From: Verrucomicrobiota bacterium
Lineage (GTDB): Bacteria; Verrucomicrobiota; Verrucomicrobiia; Chthoniobacterales; Xiphinematobacteraceae
Assembly (NCBI GenBank): GCA_023269545.1
Contig: JAHFTB010000003.1
Coordinates: 1-64,000, forward strand
DNA: 64,000 nucleotides
Direction of reading: 5' to 3'
A model generated the notes under the pieces. It ran no database searches. It was given only the letters and a program-made list of their open reading frames with translations, and was not told where the DNA came from. Positions 8,532 through 17,280 of this stretch are shown here, piece after piece (position 1 is the first letter of the stretch; the number at the start of each line of letters is the position of its first letter). Made by a program: the position numbers and the translations under genes.

Positions 8532-10088
8532 TTAAGGCAGTACCGCCATACGACGGGTGGCCAACTGCATAATTTTCTCCTGAGAGGCTTGTGCTGCCGT
8601 AAGTTCCCCGGTGATCTGGCCCTCGCACATTACTAAGATACGGTGGCTCATCCGCAGCACCTCAGGCAATTCTGATGAAATCATGACAATCGCCTTGCCC
8701 TGTTGCGCCAGCGTATTGAGCAGCTTATAAATCTCGTTCTTGGCACCGATGTCGATACCGCGTGTGGGTTCGTCGAAAAATAGGATGTCGCAATTGCGCA
8801 GCAACCATTTGGCAATTACAATCTTTTGCTGATTGCCGCCCGAGAGCAATCGAACCTGTTGCTCTACCGACGGTGTCTTAATACCAAGCCGGCGAACAAA
8901 CCCCTGAGCAGTATCACGAATCGCAGATTGGTCCACAAATAAGCCCTGGACTAAAAACTGGTTCATGCTGGACATCACAATATTGCTCTTAACGTCCATC
9001 CCGGTTGCAAGCCCGAAGTGCTTTCGGTCTTCCGAAAGGTAACCAATCCCGTGCTTTACTGCGTCGCATGGTGACTTGATAGGCGTCTTGGTTCCGTGCA
9101 CCAAAATCTCGCCAGCATCGATGGGATCGGCACCAAAAATCGCGCGTGCCACCTCAGTGCGGCCGGCACCCATGAGGCCAGCAAAACCTAAAATTTCGCC
9201 CTTTCGCAAAGTGAAGCTGACATTCTTAATCCATTTCTTTCGCTGTAAACCTCTTACTTCCAGCACAACGTCGTTTGCAGCAACATTCACAGGCACCGGC
9301 CTACTATGATCCAATTCGCGTCCGACCATCATGCTAATAATAGTCTCTATCGAGGTGGTGGAGGTGGGTACGGTCGCAATATACTGGCCATCACGCATCA
9401 CGGTAATACGGTTGGATATTTCCAGTAACTCATCCATTTTGTGTGAAATATAAATGATGCCCACACCATCTTCTTGTAACTGCCGGATGATGCGGAATAA
9501 ATCTTCGACCTCGGTATTGTTGAGGGCTGCCGTCGGCTCGTCCATGATCAATACTCGTGAATTGAAGGACAAGGCCTTGGCAATTTCCACCATCTGCTGC
9601 TTGCCTACTGTCAACTCGCTGACTAGCGGGCGTGGATCAAGATCCAGACGCATGCGGTCGAAAATCTGTTTAGCTCGGCGATTCAAAGTATCTTCGTCAA
9701 GAAACAAGCCACCGCAATGTCGTGGTTCACGACCGATGAAAATGTTTTGAGCGACGCTCAGATGACTCATCAGAGCAAGTTCTTGATGGATAATACCTAT
9801 ACCTAAGGTTTGCGCAGCGCGCGGTGAGGCAATTTCGACCCGTTGTCCATCCACACGGATTTGGCCGCTATCCATTTGATATATACCCGCCAATACCTTC
9901 ATGAAGGTTGACTTGCCAGCGCCATTTTCGCCCATCAAGGCATGCACTTCACCACGCTTAAGATCGAAGCGACAATTATTTAAAGCCAATACGCCAGGAA
10001 AACGTTTGGTGATGTTTTTCGCGGAAATAATATAATCCGCATCGCAACTCGAAACTTCTGGGGCGGGAATTTCTGACTGCAGCTTCAT
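8532..10088 (-). CDS. rbsA: sugar ABC transporter ATPase with two nucleotide-binding domains (RbsA/MglA-like)
   Basis: This 518-residue protein holds two tandem ABC domains. Domain 1 has Walker [10 protein letters not shown], signature [15 protein letters not shown] and Walker [12 protein letters not shown]. Domain 2 has the degenerate Walker A of this family ([14 protein letters not shown]), signature [17 protein letters not shown] and [16 protein letters not shown]. This is the standard layout of the ribose/galactose/xylose import ATPases (CUT2). It drives uptake through RbsC with sugar delivered by RbsB, and is the first gene of the operon. No sugar kinase, mutarotase or regulator gene is adjacent, so metabolism of the sugar must be encoded elsewhere. 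Confidence 0.92.
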   Translation of the reverse strand: MKLQSEIPAPEVSSCDADYIISAKNITKRFPGVLALNNCRFDLKRGEVHALMGENGAGKSTFMKVLAGIYQMDSGQIRVDGQRVEIASPRAAQTLGIGIIHQELALMSHLSVAQNIFIGREPRHCGGLFLDEDTLNRRAKQIFDRMRLDLDPRPLVSELTVGKQQMVEIAKALSFNSRVLIMDEPTAALNNTEVEDLFRIIRQLQEDGVGIIYISHKMDELLEISNRITVMRDGQYIATVPTSTTSIETIISMMVGRELDHSRPVPVNVAANDVVLEVRGLQRKKWIKNVSFTLRKGEILGFAGLMGAGRTEVARAIFGADPIDAGEILVHGTKTPIKSPCDAVKHGIGYLSEDRKHFGLATGMDVKSNIVMSSMNQFLVQGLFVDQSAIRDTAQGFVRRLGIKTPSVEQQVRLLSGGNQQKIVIAKWLLRNCDILFFDEPTRGIDIGAKNEIYKLLNTLAQQGKAIVMISSELPEVLRMSHRILVMCEGQITGELTAAQASQEKIMQLATRRMAVLP

Positions 10089-10400
10089 GCCACTTCAAGT
10101 ACTCGATGGTTCACTGAAACAACCGCTAATGTGGTAAAATTAATTAAAATCTGTCTTCCTTTTATACCACTGGCGGGTATTTCCAGGATATTTTTGACGA
10201 GAAGGTACATGGTGGGAATCAATGGTATCTCCCGCCTTAGAAAGGGAGCAAACTAGAATAATGCATATTGCCTCGAAAAGCAATATCTTCAGTGCTATGA
10301 GGATCATAGGGTTATATTTATTCGTAAAATTATTTTACTGTAAAACTTCGTACCTACTCAGCCCATGCGGATCATGCAAAATATGGTATAATGGTGGACA
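10089..10400. other. intergenic region upstream of rbsA and an IS66 remnant
   Basis: This 312-bp stretch holds no gene I can support. It must contain the rbsA promoter on the minus strand. An inverted repeat, ATATTGC with GCAATAT separated by 8 nt (about 10264-10285), could be an operator or simply part of the adjoining decayed insertion sequence. No clear -35/-10 pair can be picked with confidence. Confidence 0.4.
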
Positions 10401-10904
10401 ATGGAAAAGAGGCTGCCGGAGCTTGGAAAACTAAGGGATGAAGAGAAGGAGGAACTGATAGGTCAACTCTTTGTGCAAGTACAAGAGCTGATGGCAGAAA
10501 ACGGCTGACTGCAAGAGCGGGTAGCAGAGCTGGAAGGGCGACTTGGGCTGAACAGCCAGAATTCCAGCAAACCGCCATCCACAGACGGTATAACAAGCCG
10601 AAACCGAATTCGCTACGAGAGGTAGGGAAGCGGCCATCTGGAGGGCAAATGGGGCATGAAGGCAGAACCTTACAAAAAGTAGCTACCCCCGATGAGATCA
10701 TAGAGCACCTAGCGCAGCCGAAATGTGATGCATGTCAGCAAATCCTTAGGGGAAGCCGAATTATCCGAAGTGGAAGTCCGGCAAGTATATGATATGCCGG
10801 AATTACGCTATGAAGTTATCGAACACCGAGTCATGCAAAGGCGTTGTACTTGCGGCAAGATACATCGTGGAAAGTTCCCTGAGCATGTCAGATCAGTATT
10901 TTAG
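10401..10904 (+). pseudogene. IS66-family transposase (TnpC) N-terminal remnant
   Basis: From the ATG at 10401 the frame encodes an IS66 TnpC N-terminus: a coiled coil (KLRDEEKEELIGQLFVQVQE), then LEGRLGLNSQNSSKPPSTDG and a basic KRPSGGQMGHEGRTL linker. An in-frame TGA interrupts it after AENG (about 10507). A frameshift follows near the zinc-binding segment: the frame carrying CDACQQ is replaced by one reading VEVRQVYDMPEL and RCTCGK. It stops where a 76-bp inverted-repeat element begins. The whole catalytic DDE domain is missing, so this is a dead fragment. Confidence 0.85.
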
Positions 10905-10978
10905 AGCTTGTCCTGAAAACGAAAAATTTGCCTCTACATACCCATAATTACTTGCTCTACAACTTCAGGACAGTCTCT
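10903..10978. mobile_element. 76-bp TA-flanked MITE
   Basis: The left end AGAGCTTGTCCTGAA (10903-10917) and the reverse complement of the right end, AGAGACTGTCCTGAA (10978-10964), agree at 13 of 15 positions. TA lies at both edges (TTTA|GAG ... CTC|TATT), as expected for insertion at a TA target by an IS630/Tc1-like transposase. The interior encodes nothing. The right end overlaps the TAG stop of the neighbouring LMF1-like gene. Confidence 0.6.
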
Positions 10979-12803
10979 ATTTAAGACGAACCTTGCTGAT
11001 ATAGTATCCAAGAGGCTGGGATTTCCACCAATCTCCCGTTGCCTGACGTTCCGCCAGTGTGGTAAATTCATAATGATCTACAGGGGCACGTAGATACCGG
11101 GGAGGATCATTGGGAAATGGATTGGGACCCAGTAAAGCTAACACTTGCGGAGAACCTCTTAAAATCTGTTCCATGAACGGAATCACCCATCGATTCTGTT
11201 CCACTGTACCCAGCGCAGCAAACCACATCATCCAGTCGAGTCGAGGCATATAGGGAGCTACCCAGGGAGGAGGGCGGGAAAGGCTATCTGGCTTATATCG
11301 GAACACATAGGATTTCCATAAAAAACCATCCCTACTTCCTTCTAATTGAATTTCCCGGCGAGAAGTAGTCATCTGCACAAAGAGGCCATAGCCGTTCACC
11401 AATTGCAAAGGGCGCAAAGCGGCATAAGCTGGAAAGAACCTCTTGCAAATTCCTCCGGCCCAATCCATTGAGCCTAATCCCAAAATCAGAAAAACAGCAC
11501 ATACCGTAGCAAGTATCGGACGCGGTAATCGCAGGGCACTTCCCGCCCCACCCAATTGCTGGCGCACCCAAACTGGCCACCACCGGTCTTCCAGAGAAGC
11601 CAGACAAAGCAGAATAGTGAGAAAATTAAAGAGCCCATAATTTCCCGTGGCTGCAATAATCAACTGGAGCGCAATCATTCCTATGACGGCAATCAGTCTG
11701 AGTCGTGCCGGAGTAAAAAGCAAAAAGGGTAAGAAAATTTCCACGAAAAACATCATGCCGACGCTGGCGTGCTGAAACCAATCAGGCAATTGCTGCGCCC
11801 ACCATGCAAGAGGAGTAGGAAGCGGCTGAGTAAAATAATGAAATTCCAAAGCACTCCAGTCGCTCCATTCTTTACTTCCCTCTAACCACTTCACCATCCC
11901 GGAGGAAAATATGAGACGAAATAGCAACCAAAGAATGAGAAAGTGAGCTATGCGCGAAGACTCGCCAGCTCGACCTCCTGTCCACACCTTCCACGAAGCT
12001 CCAATCGCTGCAACAAAACCAGCCTCGAGTAGCAAAGCATCCCACTGAAAAAGATAAAAAATCTGTCCCGCAGTACACAACGAGAGATAGATCACATATA
12101 CTCCGAACAAAGCCAGAGCTTCCGTAATACCGAATAGAACAAGAAGCGATAACACACACCCTGCGCCACAAAGTAAGTTCAACGAAACATCTCCCATCCC
12201 TCCCCACCACCAACAGAGAGAAGGAGCTAACCAAAACTTCCCTGGCATCTGTCCGACAACATCAAAAAATTGCGAAGCAGGTAAAATTCCCTGACTCCCC
12301 ACCAGTCCGGGGAATTGTATCAAATAGGATACAAATGCCAGGAGATAAATCAGTGCGAGTCCTTTTATAAAAATTCGCATGCCCACCGCAAATTCCGGCC
12401 GGCTGACATCGTCTCCAAAAATTCCCTGAGTCAGCAGGGAAAAAAATTTGCGGTTACGAGCAACAAGGCGATAGAAAAATTCACTGACCGCAGCAAATAG
12501 AAAGATTTTATCATATAAAAAAGCTGGGAGCTTGTTCCATCCACCACTCCATGCCAAAGCGTGAAACACAGCATCCGCCCCATGCCGTCTCCCTTTTCCC
12601 TCTTCAAAATATTGAATGGACTGAGCAAACTCGCACTCAGAGACTTCCGGATACCTCCACGCTGCAGTTTGATAGGACTCATATTGCACGCGATCTCCAG
12701 TTGTTTTTTGCCAGCGAGCCACCCATTGTCTACAGAAGCGACAGTCACCATCATAAACTAGCGATGGCGGATTTGAGGATGAAGGGGGCATATTTGAATA
12801 CAC
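10977..12803 (-). CDS. DCC-domain / lipase maturation factor (LMF1-like) fusion membrane protein
   Basis: Residues about 13-110 form a DCC1-like (DUF393) thiol-disulfide oxidoreductase domain with the motif YDGDCRFC. Residues about 140-480 hold 8-10 membrane helices of the lipase maturation factor / HTTM family, with the typical YLIQFPGLVGSQGILPASQF loop, QIFYLFQWDALLLEAGF and RLIFSSGMVKW. The C-terminal 110 residues (WMMWFAALG, PVDHYEFT, YYISKV) match the soluble LMF1 tail. In animals LMF1 helps fold lipases in the ER; bacterial function is unproven, but a redox-linked folding or membrane oxidation role is plausible. The start is a GTG at 12803, or the ATG at 12791. The stop codon overlaps a MITE end. 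Confidence 0.85.
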   Translation of the reverse strand: MYSNMPPSSSNPPSLVYDGDCRFCRQWVARWQKTTGDRVQYESYQTAAWRYPEVSECEFAQSIQYFEEGKGRRHGADAVFHALAWSGGWNKLPAFLYDKIFLFAAVSEFFYRLVARNRKFFSLLTQGIFGDDVSRPEFAVGMRIFIKGLALIYLLAFVSYLIQFPGLVGSQGILPASQFFDVVGQMPGKFWLAPSLCWWWGGMGDVSLNLLCGAGCVLSLLVLFGITEALALFGVYVIYLSLCTAGQIFYLFQWDALLLEAGFVAAIGASWKVWTGGRAGESSRIAHFLILWLLFRLIFSSGMVKWLEGSKEWSDWSALEFHYFTQPLPTPLAWWAQQLPDWFQHASVGMMFFVEIFLPFLLFTPARLRLIAVIGMIALQLIIAATGNYGLFNFLTILLCLASLEDRWWPVWVRQQLGGAGSALRLPRPILATVCAVFLILGLGSMDWAGGICKRFFPAYAALRPLQLVNGYGLFVQMTTSRREIQLEGSRDGFLWKSYVFRYKPDSLSRPPPWVAPYMPRLDWMMWFAALGTVEQNRWVIPFMEQILRGSPQVLALLGPNPFPNDPPRYLRAPVDHYEFTTLAERQATGDWWKSQPLGYYISKVRLK

Positions 12804-12902
12804 TCTTTATGAGTGTCCTGCTAGATTGACTCAGGTTTTTCAACCGTTATTTTTCGAGCAATCGAAAAATCACTGCATAAAACAGGTGCAAGTCGGGCTC
12901 AG

Positions 12903-13721
12903 ATGCCCTATTGGACAAAGCTTCTCATGGACTGGAAAGATCGAATCGAACGACGGATGAGCTGGATTGCTATCCCTGGCCTTATTCGCTATGTGGCAGC
13001 AGCTCACTTCTTGGTATTTATCCTGGCAAAACTGGTGCCCGGCTACCTGGGCTATCTCACCCTGAATCCGACTGCGATTCTTCATGGAGAGGTCTGGCGG
13101 TTAATTTCCTGGATGCTGGTACCGCAAACTTTGAGCTTTTTTTGGATCCTCTTCGCAGTCTTGTGGCTCTGGTTTTTAGGCGATTTTTTGGAAACAGCTT
13201 GGGGCACATTTCGTTCCAATGTCTTTTTCTGGCTGGGGGTAATAGGATGCACCTTGGGTGCCTTTCTGATTGGTGCGGGTGGAGGTACATTTAACTGGTA
13301 TTTGAATCTCTCCATTCTATTTGCATTCGCGACGCTAGATCCTGACCATCCGGTATATTTCTTCTTTATCCCGCTTAAGGCTAAATGGTTGGCGTGGATC
13401 AGTGCGGTATTTCTTGCCATCTCATTTGTACTTTCTCCTTGGCTGGGAAAGGCCGCTCTTCTTCTCTCCTTTTCAAACTACTGGCTTTTCTTTGGTCCCA
13501 CTCTTTGGAGAGAAGCTCGCCACGCAAAGAAAGCGAAAACTCGTCGCGAACAATTCGTCCAGGCATCTCAACCGGAGGAACCGACGCTTCACTGCTGTCA
13601 TGTTTGTGGAGCCACCGAAATTTCCGCGCCGGATATGGATTTTCGAGTCTCGGCGGATGGTCAGGAATATTGCTCTCAACACCTTCCCGGCAGAGGTTTG
13701 CCATCCGAAAAAAATAAATAG
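12903..13721 (+). CDS. rhomboid-like membrane protein lacking the catalytic serine motif
   Basis: This 272-residue protein has about six hydrophobic segments arranged as in rhomboid/derlin folds: an LNPTAILHGEVWRLISWML loop region before the second helix, FLGDFLETAWGTFRSNVFFW, and LFAFATLDPDHPVYFFFIPLKAKW. The GxSG serine motif of active rhomboid proteases and the partner His are not visible, so this is probably an inactive rhomboid-like protein. The C-terminal 60 residues are soluble, with CCHVCG and a later Cys/His pair (YCSQH) that could bind zinc. It lies about 100 bp from, and divergent to, the LMF1-like gene, and may share a role in membrane-protein or lipase quality control. That link is inferred only from position. 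Confidence 0.7.
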   Translation: MPYWTKLLMDWKDRIERRMSWIAIPGLIRYVAAAHFLVFILAKLVPGYLGYLTLNPTAILHGEVWRLISWMLVPQTLSFFWILFAVLWLWFLGDFLETAWGTFRSNVFFWLGVIGCTLGAFLIGAGGGTFNWYLNLSILFAFATLDPDHPVYFFFIPLKAKWLAWISAVFLAISFVLSPWLGKAALLLSFSNYWLFFGPTLWREARHAKKAKTRREQFVQASQPEEPTLHCCHVCGATEISAPDMDFRVSADGQEYCSQHLPGRGLPSEKNK

Positions 13722-13770
13722 CGTTTCCCGTATGAGCAAACTTCCTTAACTATTTTAACAGAAGCAGACA

Positions 13771-13875
13771 TTCCAGGGAGTGTCTGGAATGCAAGAATAT
13801 TACTCCGGAACCTTGGGGGATCTCCATTTTTATGGATATTACCACTCCATGATGATTCCGGAATAATATGGAATC
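13771..13875. repeat. nested inverted repeats between convergent genes
   Basis: CATTCCAG and CTGGAATG form an 8-bp stem with a 7-nt loop near 13771-13793. An AATATTACTCCGGAA copy (about 13796-13810) is matched in reverse complement at 13 of 15 positions by TTCCGGAATAATATG near 13857-13871. The region lies between the rhomboid-like gene and the convergent orphan gene. It could be a bidirectional transcription end or a decayed MITE; no T-tract follows the short stem. Confidence 0.45.
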
Positions 13876-13918
13876 AATTTGACCAACTCACTGGTCTCAA
13901 TATCAGTGACTCCTCCTC

Positions 13919-14449
13919 TTATAATTTTCCAGCAGTCATTACTCTTGAGGAAATGTGGCCATCCTTCAACGGGTTTACCTTGCGCACTTCCCAATTACTG
14001 AATCCTCTGAGTTCTCTTTGAATCAATTCAAGTGCATCGCTTCCTATTTGGTCTTCGCGTACCACACCCTCCGAAGGAGGCTGAGGAGTCGACGGGTTGA
14101 CCTCGAGCACTTCCCGATCACTTAATTTCCTGAGTTCGCTTTGAATAAATTCACGATCATCGTTTCCTATAAGGTCTTTTATTTCATCAAAATCTCTTTG
14201 AAGTGCTTCAAGCACCCTTTTCAATCCCTGATATTCCTCCGTACGTATACGCAGCTTCGTAACAACCCCCGGACTCACTTCTCTTCCCCCTCTTGACACT
14301 ATGTCATTAATATGTTGTCCCAGATCTCTTAATCCTTGCTTAATTGCTTCCGTAGAAGAAGCAGGATAATTAAATATTTGATGTCCGGTAGTAAAATTCA
14401 AACCATTGGGAATGAATTGAGAAACATGATTAGTAATAGTTATACTCAT
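13919..14449 (-). CDS. orphan protein with an internal duplication
   Basis: I do not recognise this 176-residue protein. There is no signal peptide or membrane helix. The N-terminus (MSITITNHVSQFIPNGLNF) is Ser/Thr/Asn-rich, the middle is predicted helical (residues about 60-95), and the C-terminal half contains a tandem duplication: IGNDDREFIQSELRKLSDRE followed by VLEVNP, repeated as IGSDALELIQRELRGFSNWE followed by VRKVNP. It stands alone between conserved genes, reads opposite to its left neighbour, and is followed by the urease operon. The composition and isolated position resemble lineage-specific or secreted proteins, but no secretion signal can be shown. Confidence 0.6.
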   Translation of the reverse strand: MSITITNHVSQFIPNGLNFTTGHQIFNYPASSTEAIKQGLRDLGQHINDIVSRGGREVSPGVVTKLRIRTEEYQGLKRVLEALQRDFDEIKDLIGNDDREFIQSELRKLSDREVLEVNPSTPQPPSEGVVREDQIGSDALELIQRELRGFSNWEVRKVNPLKDGHISSRVMTAGKL

Positions 14450-14638
14450 AGCATTTTTATTTATATTCTATTTATCCAGATCCATTAATTTTCTGAATCA
14501 TGGAACTTATTTCAGTTTTTAAAGAAAACAACTGTCTGATGTTCGAATAACCTATACAAAAATAGACTTTTCTTCACTTAACAGTTGAATAAGCAAATAC
14601 CACCCAGAAAATTAAATTTCTTTTTAAAAGAATGAATT

Positions 14639-15487
14639 CTATTGTTTTCTTAATATCGGCAATCGATTGCCGATTTCTCTGTAAACGAAGGCCCGAATTG
14701 CAAAAATGATCCTTTTCAAAGCGATACTGTCACCTGCAATAATCCTAATTACAGCAACTCCTTGCGGAAAATAAGAAATTGCTGCCGTAGCTTGTGGGTG
14801 GGAAAGGGCTAATTGCTGAAAATCCACTAGCGATGGAAGATGTTCGCTGAATAAAAAACAAGCCGCATAGTACGAATTTTCATATAGGATACGTAACGCA
14901 CGGATGCTCCCATCCGTAGGCATCAGCCGGTAATTATCCAATGCAACTAATTCTTCGGCAATCCGTAACTCAGTCCGCATTTCAATCTTTTCGAAATCAA
15001 ATGCTTCTCCAAATGCTAACCGGCCAGGAGCCAGCATCTCTGTGAAGAAGAGTCCCGATCGACTTTTAAGATGGATCACAGTATTTTGCACATAATGAGA
15101 GCCCTTGTGCGGAATAAGTAACTCTGGAAAAACATCCAGCCATCCACCTTCTTCAACCTGGAAATGCTGATGAACTCGCACAACTCCTACCCTTCCTCGA
15201 TAAATCCGGCTTGCACTCGGACTCGTAAATACGACGCTCGCATCTTTTCTCACACGGAGATCGAGATCAATGCTATCTCCCGGAAACAAACCGGCCGTAG
15301 GATTCACTGCATTAATAATTAGGTAATTCCCTTCCCAATAGGGTTTACTCAAATGCATAGGTGCGCGGAATGACTGCCGGGCAAGAAAAGTCCTTCCTTC
15401 CTCATCGCTTTCGCAATCCAACAAGAGATGCCCTGTTGTTGTTGGGGGTGGGTGGTCCGTGGAAGTCCACGCGCAACTATTTGTCAC
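14639..15487 (-). CDS. ureD: urease accessory protein UreD (UreH)
   Basis: UreD is the scaffold that binds the urease apoprotein first and recruits UreF and UreG for nickel insertion. The 282-residue length fits. Family features are [21 protein letters not shown], the [11 protein letters not shown] stretch, GSHYVQN and [10 protein letters not shown]. It is the last gene of the operon and its start overlaps the ureG stop by 11 bp. An unusual perfect 20-bp palindrome (14655-14674) lies in its last codons. Order ureA-B-C-E-F-G-D is the common bacterial arrangement with UreD at the end. Confidence 0.9.
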   Translation of the reverse strand: MTNSCAWTSTDHPPPTTTGHLLLDCESDEEGRTFLARQSFRAPMHLSKPYWEGNYLIINAVNPTAGLFPGDSIDLDLRVRKDASVVFTSPSASRIYRGRVGVVRVHQHFQVEEGGWLDVFPELLIPHKGSHYVQNTVIHLKSRSGLFFTEMLAPGRLAFGEAFDFEKIEMRTELRIAEELVALDNYRLMPTDGSIRALRILYENSYYAACFLFSEHLPSLVDFQQLALSHPQATAAISYFPQGVAVIRIIAGDSIALKRIIFAIRAFVYREIGNRLPILRKQ

Positions 15488-16103
15488 GCGTATTGACCCC
15501 TTCTACAAAAATGACCTCTTTACGCAACCACTCCAGTAAAGCTTCCCTCCCTTGTCCGGACTTAAGATCGCAAAAAAGAAAAGGCTTCCCTTTGCGCATG
15601 GAAGTGGAATCCCTTGCCATCACCTCCAGATCTGCTCCGACATAGGGAGCTAAACTGGTTTTATTGATCAACAAAAGATCGCTATTTCGGATCGCCGGCC
15701 CTCCTTTGCGAGGAATCTTATCACCCTCGGCAACATCGATGACATAAATAAACGCATCCACCAATTCGGGCGAAAAAGTGGCGGACAAATTATCGCCTCC
15801 ACTTTCGATTAAGATCAAATCCAACTCCGGAATTCGTTTTTTGAGATCGGCAATAGCCGCATCATTCATACTGGTGTCATCCCGTATGGCCGTGTGTGGA
15901 CATCCTCCTGTTTCCACTCCCATGACTCGTTCCACAGGCAGAGCATTGTGACGAACAAGAAATTCTGCGTCCTCGCGCGTATAAATATCATTGGTTACCA
16001 CTGCAATGCTCAATTCCTCACGTAACCATTCACATAACCGAAGAACGAGCATTGTTTTGCCAGAACCCACTGGTCCCCCTACTCCAATACATACAGGTTT
16101 CAT
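15477..16103 (-). CDS. ureG: urease accessory GTPase UreG
   Basis: UreG is the SIMIBI-class GTPase that delivers nickel to urease. The 208-residue sequence has the P-loop [11 protein letters not shown] at residues 7-17, the [11 protein letters not shown] switch, the CPH metal-binding motif in [22 protein letters not shown], and the guanine-specificity [10 protein letters not shown]. All catalytic elements are present. It is separated from ureF by about 48 bp that carry one copy of a TATA-GGTTTCGC-TATA motif, and it overlaps ureD. Confidence 0.96.
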   Translation of the reverse strand: MKPVCIGVGGPVGSGKTMLVLRLCEWLREELSIAVVTNDIYTREDAEFLVRHNALPVERVMGVETGGCPHTAIRDDTSMNDAAIADLKKRIPELDLILIESGGDNLSATFSPELVDAFIYVIDVAEGDKIPRKGGPAIRNSDLLLINKTSLAPYVGADLEVMARDSTSMRKGKPFLFCDLKSGQGREALLEWLRKEVIFVEGVNTRDK

Positions 16104-16131
16104 AGTATTTCAATGAATTAACAGCACATTA

Positions 16132-16149
16132 TATACCGGTTTCGCTATA
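16132..16149. repeat. dispersed TATAC-GG-TTCGCTATA motif, copy in urease operon
   Basis: TATACCGGTTTCGCTATA sits in the short gap between ureF and ureG. Close relatives lie at 36813, 38191, 53891 and 59594, all outside genes. Its function is unknown. Confidence 0.5.
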
Positions 16150-16151
16150 TT

Positions 16152-16853
16152 TCATGAAATAAAAAGTCGTTCACTTGCAATCTCATGCCGCATGGAAGCT
16201 ATCTCAAGGAGCGGATCAAACCAACCGATCTCCGCCCGAGTGACCTTACCTGCCTGATCTAACACCGCTTGCGTTTCAGACAGACAGGTTGTAAGCACAC
16301 GCTGCACGCCTTCCTGCCCTATGCGAATGAGCTTTGGTGCAGCCACACAAAAGCAGACAATGGATTGATAAAAGTACGCGCTGAGAGCTACCGCATCCGG
16401 CACTCCCATACAGGCGGTTCCCCAAACCACCGCATGATGTCCCTTGCAGGAATCTTCCATGACAACATCATAAAATGCCTTAAGTACTGGTGTGGAATAG
16501 ATGCGCACCATCATGGAAAGGCGTCGTCGCCCCATCCAAAGGCTAGCGTCCCGGAGTTCGCGCGCCATTCTTAATGCACCGGCCATCCGATCAATTTCCA
16601 GAATGTCAGCCAGATTTCCCACCAACGCAGCTTTTCGCGTCTCCCGAACAAGGGGTAAATCTATCCGAATCAGAGAGGGAACAATATGATACTGCAAAAA
16701 TGTGAGCAGGCTTTTCTCATCTGAGACCTGTTCCATCCGCACCATCTCTTCCAATCCCAAAGAATGCGCATAGGCTCCTGTAGGAAATGTGGAATCACAT
16801 GTCTGCAAGATGAAAGGGAGCCAATCCTGAGCTTCCTCAGTGGTGATGTCCAT
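16152..16853 (-). CDS. ureF: urease accessory protein UreF
   Basis: UreF binds the UreD-urease complex and acts as a partner of UreG during nickel insertion. The family sequence starts at [20 protein letters not shown], then FPTGAYAHSLGLEEMV, and later GHHAVVWGTACMGVPD. The frame is open 66 codons further upstream, but that part only overlaps ureE in another frame and shows no family match, so I take the ATG at 16853 (233 residues, 17-bp overlap with ureE). The protein is helical and cytoplasmic. Confidence 0.92.
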   Translation of the reverse strand: MDITTEEAQDWLPFILQTCDSTFPTGAYAHSLGLEEMVRMEQVSDEKSLLTFLQYHIVPSLIRIDLPLVRETRKAALVGNLADILEIDRMAGALRMARELRDASLWMGRRRLSMMVRIYSTPVLKAFYDVVMEDSCKGHHAVVWGTACMGVPDAVALSAYFYQSIVCFCVAAPKLIRIGQEGVQRVLTTCLSETQAVLDQAGKVTRAEIGWFDPLLEIASMRHEIASERLFIS

Positions 16854-17280
16854 GAACTGACGCGTTGAGTGGACGGAATACGGCCTCGGCCAGAGTGTAA
16901 GAAATCCCTTCCCGATCCAAAACCTGACGGATAGCAGGATCCTCGGCAACTCGGATATGATGATTCGCGATTTGAATGGGGAAATGGAGGTTCCCCATTT
17001 TCCAACCGAGAGTTGCCGCAGCCTCCGATCCTTCTTCAAGGCGGATTTCAATGATAGCCTCAGGATTTTGGGTCACCACATAGCACTTGGCCCCATCGCG
17101 GAAAACTGTGTCACCCGAAGAAAGTATTTCATCCAAATCAAAACCAAACTCTCTGCCATCCTCGGCGGTCGCTCGCCAGCGGCGTTTTGCGAGAACAGAA
17201 CGGTCGACAGAAATGTGAATGATGGACTCTTCCAATCGCGGCAGCTCGGAGAGAGAGGAATGAATGATTTCTATGCTCAA
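16837..17280 (-). CDS. ureE: urease accessory nickel chaperone UreE
   Basis: UreE is a dimeric nickel metallochaperone. At 147 residues it has the peptide-binding N-domain and the C-domain motif [21 protein letters not shown]. The tail ends HGHHH, so a short His-rich nickel-binding end is retained, though it is much shorter than in Klebsiella. The start codon is TTG, which overlaps the ureC TGA (TTGA), so translation is coupled. The 3' end overlaps ureF. Confidence 0.94.
   Translation of the reverse strand: MSIEIIHSSLSELPRLEESIIHISVDRSVLAKRRWRATAEDGREFGFDLDEILSSGDTVFRDGAKCYVVTQNPEAIIEIRLEEGSEAAATLGWKMGNLHFPIQIANHHIRVAEDPAIRQVLDREGISYTLAEAVFRPLNASVHGHHH

Noticed and set aside
16854-17051. N-terminal 66-residue extension of UreF
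   Set aside because: It lies wholly within ureE in another frame and has no UreF similarity; the ATG at 16853 fits the family start.
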